A program made the position numbers and the translations under genes. Below the pieces are notes generated by a model. That model worked only from the letters and a program-made list of their open reading frames with translations. It made no database searches and had not been told where the DNA came from. Of a stretch of DNA of 64,000 nucleotides, positions 20,344-28,265 are shown piece after piece. The stretch covers positions 2,294,001-2,358,000 of the forward strand of contig OZ220224.1 in the NCBI GenBank assembly GCA_964291485.2, in the 5' to 3' direction. Position 1 is the first letter of the stretch; every line of letters starts with the position of its first letter. Source of the stretch: Kistimonas sp964291485 (GTDB lineage: Bacteria > Pseudomonadota > Gammaproteobacteria > Pseudomonadales > Endozoicomonadaceae).

Positions 20344-21681
20344 ATGAGCCGCTCTCTGTTTGACTCTCTGGAAAAACCGTATGAACCACTGGCCGCCCGG
20401 ATGCGGCCTCGTTCACTGGATGATTACCTTGGGCAGTCCCATATCCTTGCCAAGGGTAAGCCGCTGCGTGAGGCGTTGGAGCAGGGGCGTCCCCATTCCA
20501 TGGTACTGTGGGGCCCGCCCGGTGTCGGTAAGACGACACTGGCTAGATTGGTGGCGAATGTCTGCGATGCGCATTTTGAAACCCTGTCTGCCGTGTTGTC
20601 TGGCGTTAAGGATATTCGGGCAGCGGTAGAACGGGCACGGATGGCGCGAGAGCAAAGTGGTCGTCGAAGTATTCTCTTTGTCGATGAGGTTCACCGTTTC
20701 AACAAAAGCCAGCAGGATGCGTTTCTGCCGCATATTGAAGATGGCACGATAATTTTTATTGGGGCGACGACTGAAAACCCCAGTTTCGAACTGAATAACG
20801 CCCTGCTATCCCGTGCTCGTGTTTATGTCCTCAAACCATTGGAGCAGGAAGCATTGGCCAGTGTGCTGGAACATGCCCTGACCGATAATGAACGTGGTTT
20901 GGGTGAACACCCGCCGGTCTTGACCGACGAAGCAAAAACGATGTTGTTTCGTGCCGCCGATGGTGATGCCCGGCGGTTGCTGAACCTACTGGAGATTGCG
21001 GTTGATCTGGCTTCAGATGAGGCCGTTACGCCCGAAATTCTCCAAGGCGTACTGGCGGACAGCAGTCGCCGCTTTGATAAGGGCGGTGATGCCTTTTACG
21101 ACCAAATATCTGCCTTTCACAAGTCTGTAAGGGGCTCCAGTCCGGATGCGGCGCTGTACTGGTTTGCCCGAATGGTGGATGGCGGCGCCGATCCACTGTA
21201 TGTGGTGAGGCGACTGGTGGCGATTGCCAGTGAAGATATCGGTAATGCGGATCCCCGGGCCCTGGAAATAGCACTCAATGCCTGGCAGGCCTATGAGCGG
21301 CTGGGGAGCCCTGAAGGGTTGCTTGCCGTTGCCCATGCGACGGTATATTGTGCCTGTGCACCGAAGAGTAATGCCGTTTATCGGGCGATGAAGGCTGCGT
21401 TTGATGATGTCAGGAATAATCCTTCCCATGAGGTGCCGCTGCATATTCGCAATGCGCCGACTCAGTTGATGAAATCATTGGGGCATCATGAAGGGTATCG
21501 TTATGCCCATGATGAGCCCAATGCCTACGCTGCCGGCGAGTGTTATTTTCCAGAGGATATGGAGCCTCGGCGTTATTACGATCCTTCAGATCGTGGGCTG
21601 GAAAGCAAAATTCGTCAGAAACTGGAATGGCTGCAATCTCTGGATGCAGCGGCTCCCAACCCCCGACGACCTTCATCCTGA
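20344..21681 (+). CDS. rarA: Replication-associated recombination protein A (AAA+ ATPase)
   Basis: The product is 445 residues. It opens with LAARMRPRSLDDYLGQSHIL, followed by Walker A GPPGVGKTT (residues 57-65), Walker B ILFVDEVHRFNKSQQD and sensor segment FIGATTENPSFELN. The C-terminal tetramerisation part contains SEDIGNADPRALE. RarA (MgsA) acts at stalled forks. It starts 20 bp after lolA, so the two are probably cotranscribed. Confidence 0.96.
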   Translation: MSRSLFDSLEKPYEPLAARMRPRSLDDYLGQSHILAKGKPLREALEQGRPHSMVLWGPPGVGKTTLARLVANVCDAHFETLSAVLSGVKDIRAAVERARMAREQSGRRSILFVDEVHRFNKSQQDAFLPHIEDGTIIFIGATTENPSFELNNALLSRARVYVLKPLEQEALASVLEHALTDNERGLGEHPPVLTDEAKTMLFRAADGDARRLLNLLEIAVDLASDEAVTPEILQGVLADSSRRFDKGGDAFYDQISAFHKSVRGSSPDAALYWFARMVDGGADPLYVVRRLVAIASEDIGNADPRALEIALNAWQAYERLGSPEGLLAVAHATVYCACAPKSNAVYRAMKAAFDDVRNNPSHEVPLHIRNAPTQLMKSLGHHEGYRYAHDEPNAYAAGECYFPEDMEPRRYYDPSDRGLESKIRQKLEWLQSLDAAAPNPRRPSS

Positions 21682-21759
21682 CGATTAATGCCAGACGGTT
21701 GTCTGGAACACCTTGAACTGGTGCTTTCCTGTTTTGAATGAAAATCGGAATATTGTCTT

Positions 21760-22152
21760 ATGTTTCTCTGGTTTGAATGGATTGCGATTGCCTTGGGCGG
21801 CGCGCTTGGCGCGGTCTCCAGGGGAGTGATCTACCTGGGTTTTGCTGAGCTGGGTCAAGCAAAACTGTTCCCGGTGCCGACGCTGGTTGCCAATATTATT
21901 GGATCTTTTATCATTGGCGTGACTTACTACGCACTGGTTGAACAGGCTTCATTACCGCCGATCTGGCGGCAGTTCATCATGGTCGGTTTCCTAGGTGCAT
22001 TAACCACTTTTTCGACGTTTTCGCTGGATGCGTTTCGCCTGATACAGGACGGCGACCCGGTAGGCGCCATTGCCTACATGTTGACCAGTGTGGCAGGTTG
22101 CCTGCTGGCAACCTGGGCCGGTTACGCGCTGGCCGGTAAGGTCTTTGCTTAA
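21760..22152 (+). CDS. crcB: Fluoride channel CrcB/Fluc
   Basis: A 130-residue membrane protein with four helices. GGALGAVSRGVIYLG and GFLGALTTFSTFSLD are the conserved blocks of the Fluc dimer that exports fluoride. I looked for a fluoride riboswitch in the 78 bp upstream and did not find the core motif. serS follows after 24 bp. Confidence 0.95.
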   Translation: MFLWFEWIAIALGGALGAVSRGVIYLGFAELGQAKLFPVPTLVANIIGSFIIGVTYYALVEQASLPPIWRQFIMVGFLGALTTFSTFSLDAFRLIQDGDPVGAIAYMLTSVAGCLLATWAGYALAGKVFA

Positions 22153-22176
22153 TACAGACAAGGTAACAGAGCTCTC

Positions 22177-23454
22177 ATGCTAGATCCCAAATACGTTCGC
22201 GCCAATCCTGAGGAAGTCGCGGCCCTGCTGCGCAAGAAACACTACGAACTGGATGTGGAACGGATCATGTCCCTGGATGCCGAGCGGAAATCCATCCAGC
22301 TGCGTACCGAGCAACTGCAGAGCGAGCGCAAGTCTGGTTCCAAGCAGTTCGGCATGTTGAAGGCAAAAGGCGAGGATGTCACTGAGCTCAAATCCCGTCT
22401 GGATAGCATTAACGAGGAACTGAAGACCTCCGAGCAGACCCTGAAGGACCTTCAGGCGGAGTTGGACGGCATTTTCCTGACTGTGCCCAACCTGCCGCAC
22501 GAGTCAGTACCGGAAGGTAAGGACGAAGACGACAACCTCGAAGTACGCCAGTGGGGTGAGCCCAAGCAGTTCGATTTTGAAGCAAAGGATCACGTCGAGC
22601 TGGGACAGGCCTACGGACTGGATTTTGAAACCGGTGCCAAACTGTCTGGCGCCCGTTTCACCCTGATGCGTGGCCAGATTGCCCGCCTGCACCGTGCCCT
22701 GGCTCAGTTCATGCTGGATGTTCAGACCCGTGAACACGGCTATGAAGAGTGCTACACGCCGTATCTGGTACACGACCATGTCCTGCGTGGTACTGGTCAG
22801 CTGCCCAAGTTTGAGGAAGACCTGTTCAAGACGTCCTGTGAAGGTGAGGAAAAGCCGTATTACTTGATTCCTACATCAGAAGTACCGCTGACCAACATTG
22901 TTCGGGATTCCATCGTCGAAGCATCTGAAATGCCTCTTCGCCTGACTGCCCATACCCCCTGTTTCCGTAGCGAAGCAGGCAGCTATGGTAAAGACACCAA
23001 AGGAATGATCCGTCAGCACCAGTTCGACAAAGTTGAGATGGTGCAGATTGTTCATCCGGAGAAGTCTTTTGATGCGCTGGAAGAAATGACCAGTCATGCG
23101 GAAGCGATCTTGCAGAAGCTGGGTTTGGCTTACCGTGTCGTTGCATTATGTGGTGGCGATCTGGGCTTCAGTGCGACCAAGACCTATGACCTGGAAGTCT
23201 GGTTGCCCGGTCAGCAGAAGTACCGTGAGATTTCTTCTGTTTCCAACTGCCTGGATTTTCAGGCGCGCCGGATGCAGGCCCGTTTCCGTAATGCCGAAGG
23301 CAAGCCTGAGCTGGTGCATACCCTGAATGGCTCCGGTGTGGCTGTTGGTCGTGCCATGGTGGCTGTCATTGAGAACTACCAGGATGCTGAAGGTCGGATT
23401 CACGTGCCTGAAGCACTGAAACCCTATATGGGCGGCATTGAGATTATTCAGTAA
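22177..23454 (+). CDS. serS: Seryl-tRNA synthetase
   Basis: The product is 425 residues. The N-terminal about 100 residues form the long antiparallel coiled coil that contacts tRNA-Ser (KSIQLRTEQLQSERKSGS region). The class II catalytic core contains the TSEVPLTN serine/ATP-binding segment, RSEAGSYGKDTKGMIRQHQF (motif 2) and NGSGVAVGRAMVAVIENYQ (motif 3). A strong bidirectional terminator follows the gene. Confidence 0.98.
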   Translation: MLDPKYVRANPEEVAALLRKKHYELDVERIMSLDAERKSIQLRTEQLQSERKSGSKQFGMLKAKGEDVTELKSRLDSINEELKTSEQTLKDLQAELDGIFLTVPNLPHESVPEGKDEDDNLEVRQWGEPKQFDFEAKDHVELGQAYGLDFETGAKLSGARFTLMRGQIARLHRALAQFMLDVQTREHGYEECYTPYLVHDHVLRGTGQLPKFEEDLFKTSCEGEEKPYYLIPTSEVPLTNIVRDSIVEASEMPLRLTAHTPCFRSEAGSYGKDTKGMIRQHQFDKVEMVQIVHPEKSFDALEEMTSHAEAILQKLGLAYRVVALCGGDLGFSATKTYDLEVWLPGQQKYREISSVSNCLDFQARRMQARFRNAEGKPELVHTLNGSGVAVGRAMVAVIENYQDAEGRIHVPEALKPYMGGIEIIQ

Positions 23455-23469
23455 TTACATTGCCGTTTT

Positions 23470-23503
23470 AACAAAAAACCCGGCTATTGCCGGGTTTTTT
23501 GTT
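23470..23503. terminator. Bidirectional terminator between serS and glpK
   Basis: Perfect 15-bp arms (AACAAAAAACCCGGC and its complement) around a TATT loop, with A-run and T-run on either side. It can end both the serS transcript and the convergent glpK transcript. Confidence 0.93.
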
Positions 23504-23508
23504 CTGGA

Positions 23509-25011
23509 TTAATCGTCGCTATTCCATGCCAGGGAACGTTTCAGGGCTTTTTGCCAGCCCTTGTAGCGTTGTTCGACCTGTTCTGCAGGCATGGATGCTG
23601 AGAAAATCGAGGCGTCGCTGGCTTTTTGTTTGAATGCATCGACGCTGTCCCAGAAGCCGACCGCGAGACCTGCCAGGCAGGCCGCACCGGCTGCGGTTGT
23701 TTCGGTGATACCGGAACGTACCACATTAACACCCAGCATGTCGGCCTGGAACTGCATCAGGAACTCATTGGCAGATGCGCCGCCATCAACACGCAGTTGG
23801 TGTAGTTCAATACCGGCATCCTGCTGCATGGCATCCAGTACGTCGCGCGACTGGTAGGCAATGGCTTCCAGGGTGGCCCGGATAATGTGGTTGCGGTTGG
23901 CGCCGCGGGTCAGGCCAACAATGGTGCCACGGGCATGGGCATCCCAGTAGGGCGCACCAAGTCCGGTAAATGCCGGCACCATGTAGACGCCGTTGGTATC
24001 ATCCACCTTGCTGGCGAAATATTCGGAGTCAGCAGAATCCCGCACCAGACCCATTTCATCCCGTAGCCACTGGATAGAGGCGCCGCCCATGAAGACACTG
24101 CCTTCCAGCGCATAATTCACCTTGCCGTTCAGGCCGTAGGCGATGGTCGTCAGTAGTCCGTGGCTGGAAGGAACCGGTGTCTCACCGGTATTCATCAGCA
24201 TGAAACATCCCGTGCCGTAGGTGTTTTTGGCCATGCCTTTCTCATAGCATTGCTGGCCAAAAAGGGCTGCCTGCTGGTCACCGGCGATACCGGCGATTGG
24301 AACGCTGATATTGTTGCGGAGCGTGGTTTTGCCGTAGATCTCGCTGCAGCTTTTGACCTCAGGAAGCATACTGCGTGGGATCTGCAGGGCTTCCAACAGC
24401 GTCTCATCCCATTCCAGTGTCTTGATGTTGAACAGCATGGTGCGGGAGGCGTTGGTGTAATCGGTGGCATGGGTACGGCCGTTGGTCAGCTTCCAGACCA
24501 GCCAGGTGTCCACGGTGCCAAACAGCAGGTCACCTTTTTCGGCCTTTTCTCGTGCGCCATCCACATTGTCCAGAATCCAGCGAATTTTGGTGCCGGAAAA
24601 ATAAGGGTCGAGTACCAGTCCGGTATTTTCACGGACATAGTCTTCCATGCCCTGTTTTTTCAGGGACTCACAGATCTCGGCGGTTCGCCGGCATTGCCAG
24701 ACAATGGCGTTGTAAACCGGTTTGCCGGTGTGACGATCCCAGACGACCGTTGTTTCGCGTTGATTGGTGATGCCGATGGCTGCGACTTCCTCGACGCCAA
24801 TACCGGCCTTGTCGAGGACTTCTGTGAGTGTGGCATTCTGGGTCGCCCAGATTTCCATGGGATCATGCTCGACCCAGCCGGCCCGGGGATAAATCTGCGT
24901 GAATTCCCGTTGTGAAATGCCGACAATCTGTGCGTCATGATCAAAGATGATACTGCGGGAGCTGGTGGTGCCTTGATCCAGCGCGACAATATAGCGACTC
25001 TCTTGGGTCAT
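23509..25011 (-). CDS. glpK: Glycerol kinase
   Basis: The product is 500 residues. It contains ALDQGTTSSRSIIFDH (phosphate-1 motif of the FGGY kinases), GITNQRETTVVWDRHTG, FSGTKIRWILDNV, and the late block LRVDGGASANEFLMQFQAD. It phosphorylates glycerol to sn-glycerol-3-phosphate in the cytoplasm. AGGA lies 8 nt before the ATG. No glpF or glpD is adjacent; gpsA, which makes the same metabolite from DHAP, is at 36 kb. The gene sits on the opposite strand between serS and cysG. Confidence 0.97.
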   Translation of the reverse strand: MTQESRYIVALDQGTTSSRSIIFDHDAQIVGISQREFTQIYPRAGWVEHDPMEIWATQNATLTEVLDKAGIGVEEVAAIGITNQRETTVVWDRHTGKPVYNAIVWQCRRTAEICESLKKQGMEDYVRENTGLVLDPYFSGTKIRWILDNVDGAREKAEKGDLLFGTVDTWLVWKLTNGRTHATDYTNASRTMLFNIKTLEWDETLLEALQIPRSMLPEVKSCSEIYGKTTLRNNISVPIAGIAGDQQAALFGQQCYEKGMAKNTYGTGCFMLMNTGETPVPSSHGLLTTIAYGLNGKVNYALEGSVFMGGASIQWLRDEMGLVRDSADSEYFASKVDDTNGVYMVPAFTGLGAPYWDAHARGTIVGLTRGANRNHIIRATLEAIAYQSRDVLDAMQQDAGIELHQLRVDGGASANEFLMQFQADMLGVNVVRSGITETTAAGAACLAGLAVGFWDSVDAFKQKASDASIFSASMPAEQVEQRYKGWQKALKRSLAWNSDD

Positions 25012-25278
25012 TACTGGTCCTTGTCGATACCTGCGTGCCGTGGGGAACGGCAGTTCTCTTTGTGGCGTTTGCCGCTCTTTTTTTAAACCTTTTCAGGCGC
25101 ACCGAGGTTACCATATTTGATGATTTCAGGGGTATGGTTTCGGTAAAAAGCCTTTTTCGTATAAGGATATTTCAGGGTTTTATAAGCGTTTTGTCGTTTA
25201 GTCGGTGTAAAATGCCATTGCAAAGGACAGGAACAGACAGGGAATCGGTCGTTTCGAGAATAAAATGGGGGTGCGACA
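25012..25278. other. Divergent intergenic region glpK/cysG
   Basis: 267 bp separating the divergent starts of glpK and cysG, so it should contain both promoters. The sequence is T-rich around 25075-25200. I saw no -35/-10 pair with correct spacing and no clear GlpR-type operator. Confidence 0.4.
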
Positions 25279-26673
25279 GTGGATTATCTGCCGCTGTATC
25301 TGGATGTCAGGGATACCTTATGCCTGGTGGTTGGTGGTGATGCTGTAGCGCTTCGCAAGATTCGGTTACTGCTTTCAGCGGGGGCGCGTATTCGTCTGGT
25401 GGCGCCGGATATTCTTGAAGAACTGGCAGGCATGCTGGATCACCAGCGGCATGAAATCATTCAACGTCCTTTTCTGGATGAAGACCTGAGCGATGTTCGA
25501 CTGGTTATTGCAGCAACAGACAGCGATGAGGTAAATGGAGCCGTTGCTGAGGCAGCCAAAGCTCGCGGTTTGACCGTGAATGTGGTGGATGGGGCAGAGC
25601 AGGGTAATGCCATTATGCCGGCCATCATAGACCGTTCTCCCCTGATTGTATCCGTATCCAGTGCTGGTAAGGCGCCAGTGCTGGCAAGATTGTTACGTAC
25701 CCGTCTGGAGAGTTTGCTTCCCGATGGTTATGGACGATTGGCTGAGCTGGCCGGCAGCTTCCGGACGCAGGTCAAAGCCCGATTTTCCAGCCTGAATGAT
25801 CGCCGTTATTTCTGGGAGAAAGTGCTGGGTGGGCCTGCTGCAGAGCAGGTGTTGGCTGGCAATATGGAACAGGCCCGGAAAATGATCGGCCAGGCGCTGG
25901 ACGCGCAGGAAGAGCAGCAGGTCGGCGAAGTTTATCTTGTCGGCGGCGGGCCAGGCGATCCCGATTTGTTAACCTTCCGAGCCTTGCGTCTAATGCAACA
26001 GGCGGATGTTGTGTTACATGACCGGTTGGTATCAGAAGATGTACTGGCTCTGTGTCGTCGTGATGCTGATTATATTTACGTGGGTAAACGACGGGATCAG
26101 CACACGTTACCTCAGGGAGATATCAATACACTGCTCGTGAAGTTGGCGAAAGAGGGTAAGCGTGTTTTGCGCCTCAAAGGTGGCGATCCGTTTATCTTTG
26201 GCCGTGGCGGGGAAGAAATTGATACCCTTGCCGAAGAAGGCATTCCTTTCCAGGTCGTTCCGGGTATTACGGCCGCATCCGGTTGTGCGAGTTATGCCGG
26301 TATTCCCCTGACTCACCGTTACTATGCGCAGTCTGTGCGCTTTGTGACCGGTCACCTAAAAGACGGTGGTTATGACCTCAACTGGTCTGAGATGGTGCGC
26401 AAAGATCAGACACTGGTCTTTTATATGGGATTGATGGGGCTTTCCAGAATCTGTCAGGAATTGGTTGACCATGGTCGTAGTCACGAAACACCGGTTGCGT
26501 TGATTCAGCAGGGTACAACACGTGATCAACGTGTTTATACCGGTACTCTGGACTCAATCGTCAGTGATATTGCTGAAATAAAAATCAAACCGCCCACACT
26601 CATCATTGTGGGTGAAGTGGTTCAGTTACATGGACGATTGAAATGGTTTGGGTTGGAGGAAGAGAACGCTTAG
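25279..26673 (+). CDS. cysG: Siroheme synthase (trifunctional CysG)
   Basis: The product is 464 residues from a GTG start; MDYLPLYLDVRDTLCLVVGG aligns with the start of E. coli CysG. The N-terminal half (precorrin-2 dehydrogenase/ferrochelatase) has an NAD-binding beta-alpha-beta unit. The C-terminal half is uroporphyrinogen-III methyltransferase with VGGGPGDPDLLTFRALRLM, VVLHDRLVS and LKGGDPFIFGRGGEE. Together they turn uroporphyrinogen III into siroheme for sulfite and nitrite reductases. In Pseudomonas-type genomes cysG follows serS; here glpK is placed between. Confidence 0.97.
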   Translation: MDYLPLYLDVRDTLCLVVGGDAVALRKIRLLLSAGARIRLVAPDILEELAGMLDHQRHEIIQRPFLDEDLSDVRLVIAATDSDEVNGAVAEAAKARGLTVNVVDGAEQGNAIMPAIIDRSPLIVSVSSAGKAPVLARLLRTRLESLLPDGYGRLAELAGSFRTQVKARFSSLNDRRYFWEKVLGGPAAEQVLAGNMEQARKMIGQALDAQEEQQVGEVYLVGGGPGDPDLLTFRALRLMQQADVVLHDRLVSEDVLALCRRDADYIYVGKRRDQHTLPQGDINTLLVKLAKEGKRVLRLKGGDPFIFGRGGEEIDTLAEEGIPFQVVPGITAASGCASYAGIPLTHRYYAQSVRFVTGHLKDGGYDLNWSEMVRKDQTLVFYMGLMGLSRICQELVDHGRSHETPVALIQQGTTRDQRVYTGTLDSIVSDIAEIKIKPPTLIIVGEVVQLHGRLKWFGLEEENA

Positions 26674-26678
26674 CAAGC

Positions 26679-26704
26679 AAAAGGGCCTCTTAGGGGCCCT
26701 TTTT
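26679..26704. terminator. Bidirectional terminator between cysG and the dNK gene
   Basis: AAAAGGGCC pairs with GGCCCTTTT around a short loop, with T-rich 3' ends on both strands. It sits between two convergent genes. Confidence 0.87.
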
Positions 26705-26713
26705 AGTATGGGT

Positions 26714-27361
26714 TCAGGCAGCCAATGACTGGTTGTCTTCGATGGTCGAAAAGATCATTTTGGCCAGCTCATGTTCGCAACCGAACGCATTCCAGTTGAC
26801 GGTCAGCATGGGGGTCTGCATTTCCCGGCAAATCTGGGGCAGGCAGGCTTCGTGGAAACGATGCAGATCTTCCAGGTAAGCCAGCGGTGTGCCGCTTTCA
26901 GCTGAACGGGCCCGTTCCAGCAGGCGGCTATGGGCAACGGTCGGGTCTGTCTGCAGGTATACCACAGCGCTGATTCTTGGGTAGTGTTCCAGACGACGCT
27001 TGATATCGTAGTAATAATCCATGTACATGGCGTCAGGCTGTTCCATGGACAGGAAGTTGGCCTGGGAAAAAATCAGGTCCGAGTAGAGCGAGCGCTCAAT
27101 CAGGTAATTCTTGCCCCTGTCCAATCCTTCTACCAGTGTCGCACGACGCTCGGTGATGTACTTCTGGAAGCGAATACGACGGTTGGCATCATGGGGATGC
27201 TTGGTGAAATCTTCCAGCAGTTCGGTGAAGCGTGGGTCGTCAACCGGTTCCTTCAGAGCTTCCCAGCCCATGGCCTCGGCGAGACGCGGCAGCAGCGTCG
27301 ATTTACCGGCGGCGATGTTAGCTTCTACAGCAACAAAATGGTTGGTCTGGCAATCGGTCAT
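26714..27361 (-). CDS. Deoxynucleoside kinase (dNK/dGK-dCK family)
   Basis: From the ATG at 27361 the product is 215 residues. EANIAAGKST (residues 13-22) is the P-loop, ERSLYSDLIF matches the conserved E-R-S substrate-binding motif of deoxynucleoside kinases, and RARSAESG is in the position of the lid arginines. It should phosphorylate a deoxynucleoside with ATP; the base preference cannot be read with certainty. GGAAG precedes the ATG. The start is 2 bp after the tdk stop, so the two kinases form an operon for deoxynucleoside salvage. Confidence 0.88.
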   Translation of the reverse strand: MTDCQTNHFVAVEANIAAGKSTLLPRLAEAMGWEALKEPVDDPRFTELLEDFTKHPHDANRRIRFQKYITERRATLVEGLDRGKNYLIERSLYSDLIFSQANFLSMEQPDAMYMDYYYDIKRRLEHYPRISAVVYLQTDPTVAHSRLLERARSAESGTPLAYLEDLHRFHEACLPQICREMQTPMLTVNWNAFGCEHELAKMIFSTIEDNQSLAA

Positions 27362-27363
27362 GG

Positions 27364-27906
27364 TTAACAGGCTTCCAGGAAACAGTGGGTGCAAACAGGA
27401 AAGTATTCTTCATCGTGGCCGACGATGATGGTTCGGCCGTTACTTTCACCGGTAAACTGGGTGAACTGGGCGGGTTTGCCGCAGTGACAGTTGGCAAACA
27501 GGGGTTCCAGTTTCTGCGAAAACTTCGTGATGGTTTCCGAAGCTTCAAAAATATTGCCCAGGTAATCCGTCATCAGGCCGTAGAAGCGCACCTGCAGTGC
27601 AGTTTTCAGGCTGAGACGGATTAACTGCTTGACGGTTTCGGCAGGCAGAAATTGGGCTTCATCGACCAGCAGAACCTCGGTGCCCGACTCATTCATTATT
27701 GACAGCAATTGATCCGTAGACGCAAACACCTTGCATTGCAGTTCGCTGCCATTGCGGCTTTTCACGTAGCCATCCGGTGACCGGGTATCAATGGACGGGC
27801 GGACGACTGTGACTTTGTAGTGCTCAGACAGCGCGTAAAAGTCACCGATCAGTCGTGCAGTCTTGCCGGACTTCATGGGGCCGTAAATAAAGGAAATGGC
27901 TGTCAT
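27364..27906 (-). CDS. tdk: Thymidine kinase
   Basis: From the ATG at 27906 the product is 180 residues, starting MTAISFIYGPMKSGKTARL with the type II thymidine kinase P-loop GPMKSGKT. LLVDEAQFLP is the Walker B-like segment, RFYGLMTDYLGNIFEAS the following block, and C-x-C (CHCGKPAQ) plus CTHCFLEAC provide the cysteines of the structural zinc. It phosphorylates thymidine and deoxyuridine. A longer frame to 28002 exists, but its extra 32 residues are unlike the family. Confidence 0.94.
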   Translation of the reverse strand: MTAISFIYGPMKSGKTARLIGDFYALSEHYKVTVVRPSIDTRSPDGYVKSRNGSELQCKVFASTDQLLSIMNESGTEVLLVDEAQFLPAETVKQLIRLSLKTALQVRFYGLMTDYLGNIFEASETITKFSQKLEPLFANCHCGKPAQFTQFTGESNGRTIIVGHDEEYFPVCTHCFLEAC

Positions 27907-27967
27907 CGTGTCTCTGCTTGTCCTCCGGCGGTACGCGATTGCACCAGTGGTTGGGCATGTAATACTG

Positions 27968-28231
27968 TCATCCTGACAGGGGTCGATAGAAGACCTTTTC
28001 ACCGCAACGGGGCGGTTCTATGCCAAAGCGGCGCATCTTAGGGGCCATGGCCATCAGCGACAATAAGTATTTTGAACGGTTGTTATGGTCAATGACGATG
28101 TTGTTTTTCACTGAAAACGGTGCGAGCAGGTTGGTAATGAGCGGTACTGTTTGATGGAACTGAAAGCAATTTGCCGTCAATTTGCCCTTGAAATCGATCA
28201 GGATGACCTTATCTAGGTTTTCAGTATTCAT
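27968..28231 (-). CDS. Small protein of unknown function
   Basis: An 87-residue frame on the minus strand between tdk and the divergent htpG. It begins MNTENLDKVILIDFKGKLTA, is mildly basic and contains no signal peptide or known motif. The codon use looks coding, but no ribosome-binding site is evident before the ATG. It ends 61 bp before the tdk start, so it could be the first gene of the kinase operon. I do not recognise it. Confidence 0.5.
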   Translation of the reverse strand: MNTENLDKVILIDFKGKLTANCFQFHQTVPLITNLLAPFSVKNNIVIDHNNRSKYLLSLMAMAPKMRRFGIEPPRCGEKVFYRPLSG

Positions 28232-28265
28232 TTGTCATGCTGAATTCAAGAGGATAAAGCACCTT

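Noticed and set aside
21682..21759. Possible fluoride riboswitch before crcB
   Set aside because: The 78-bp gap lacks the conserved fluoride-riboswitch core; the gene is probably read through from rarA.
24160..24915. A 251-codon frame antisense to glpK
   Set aside because: Mirror of the glpK codon pattern; no recognisable protein.
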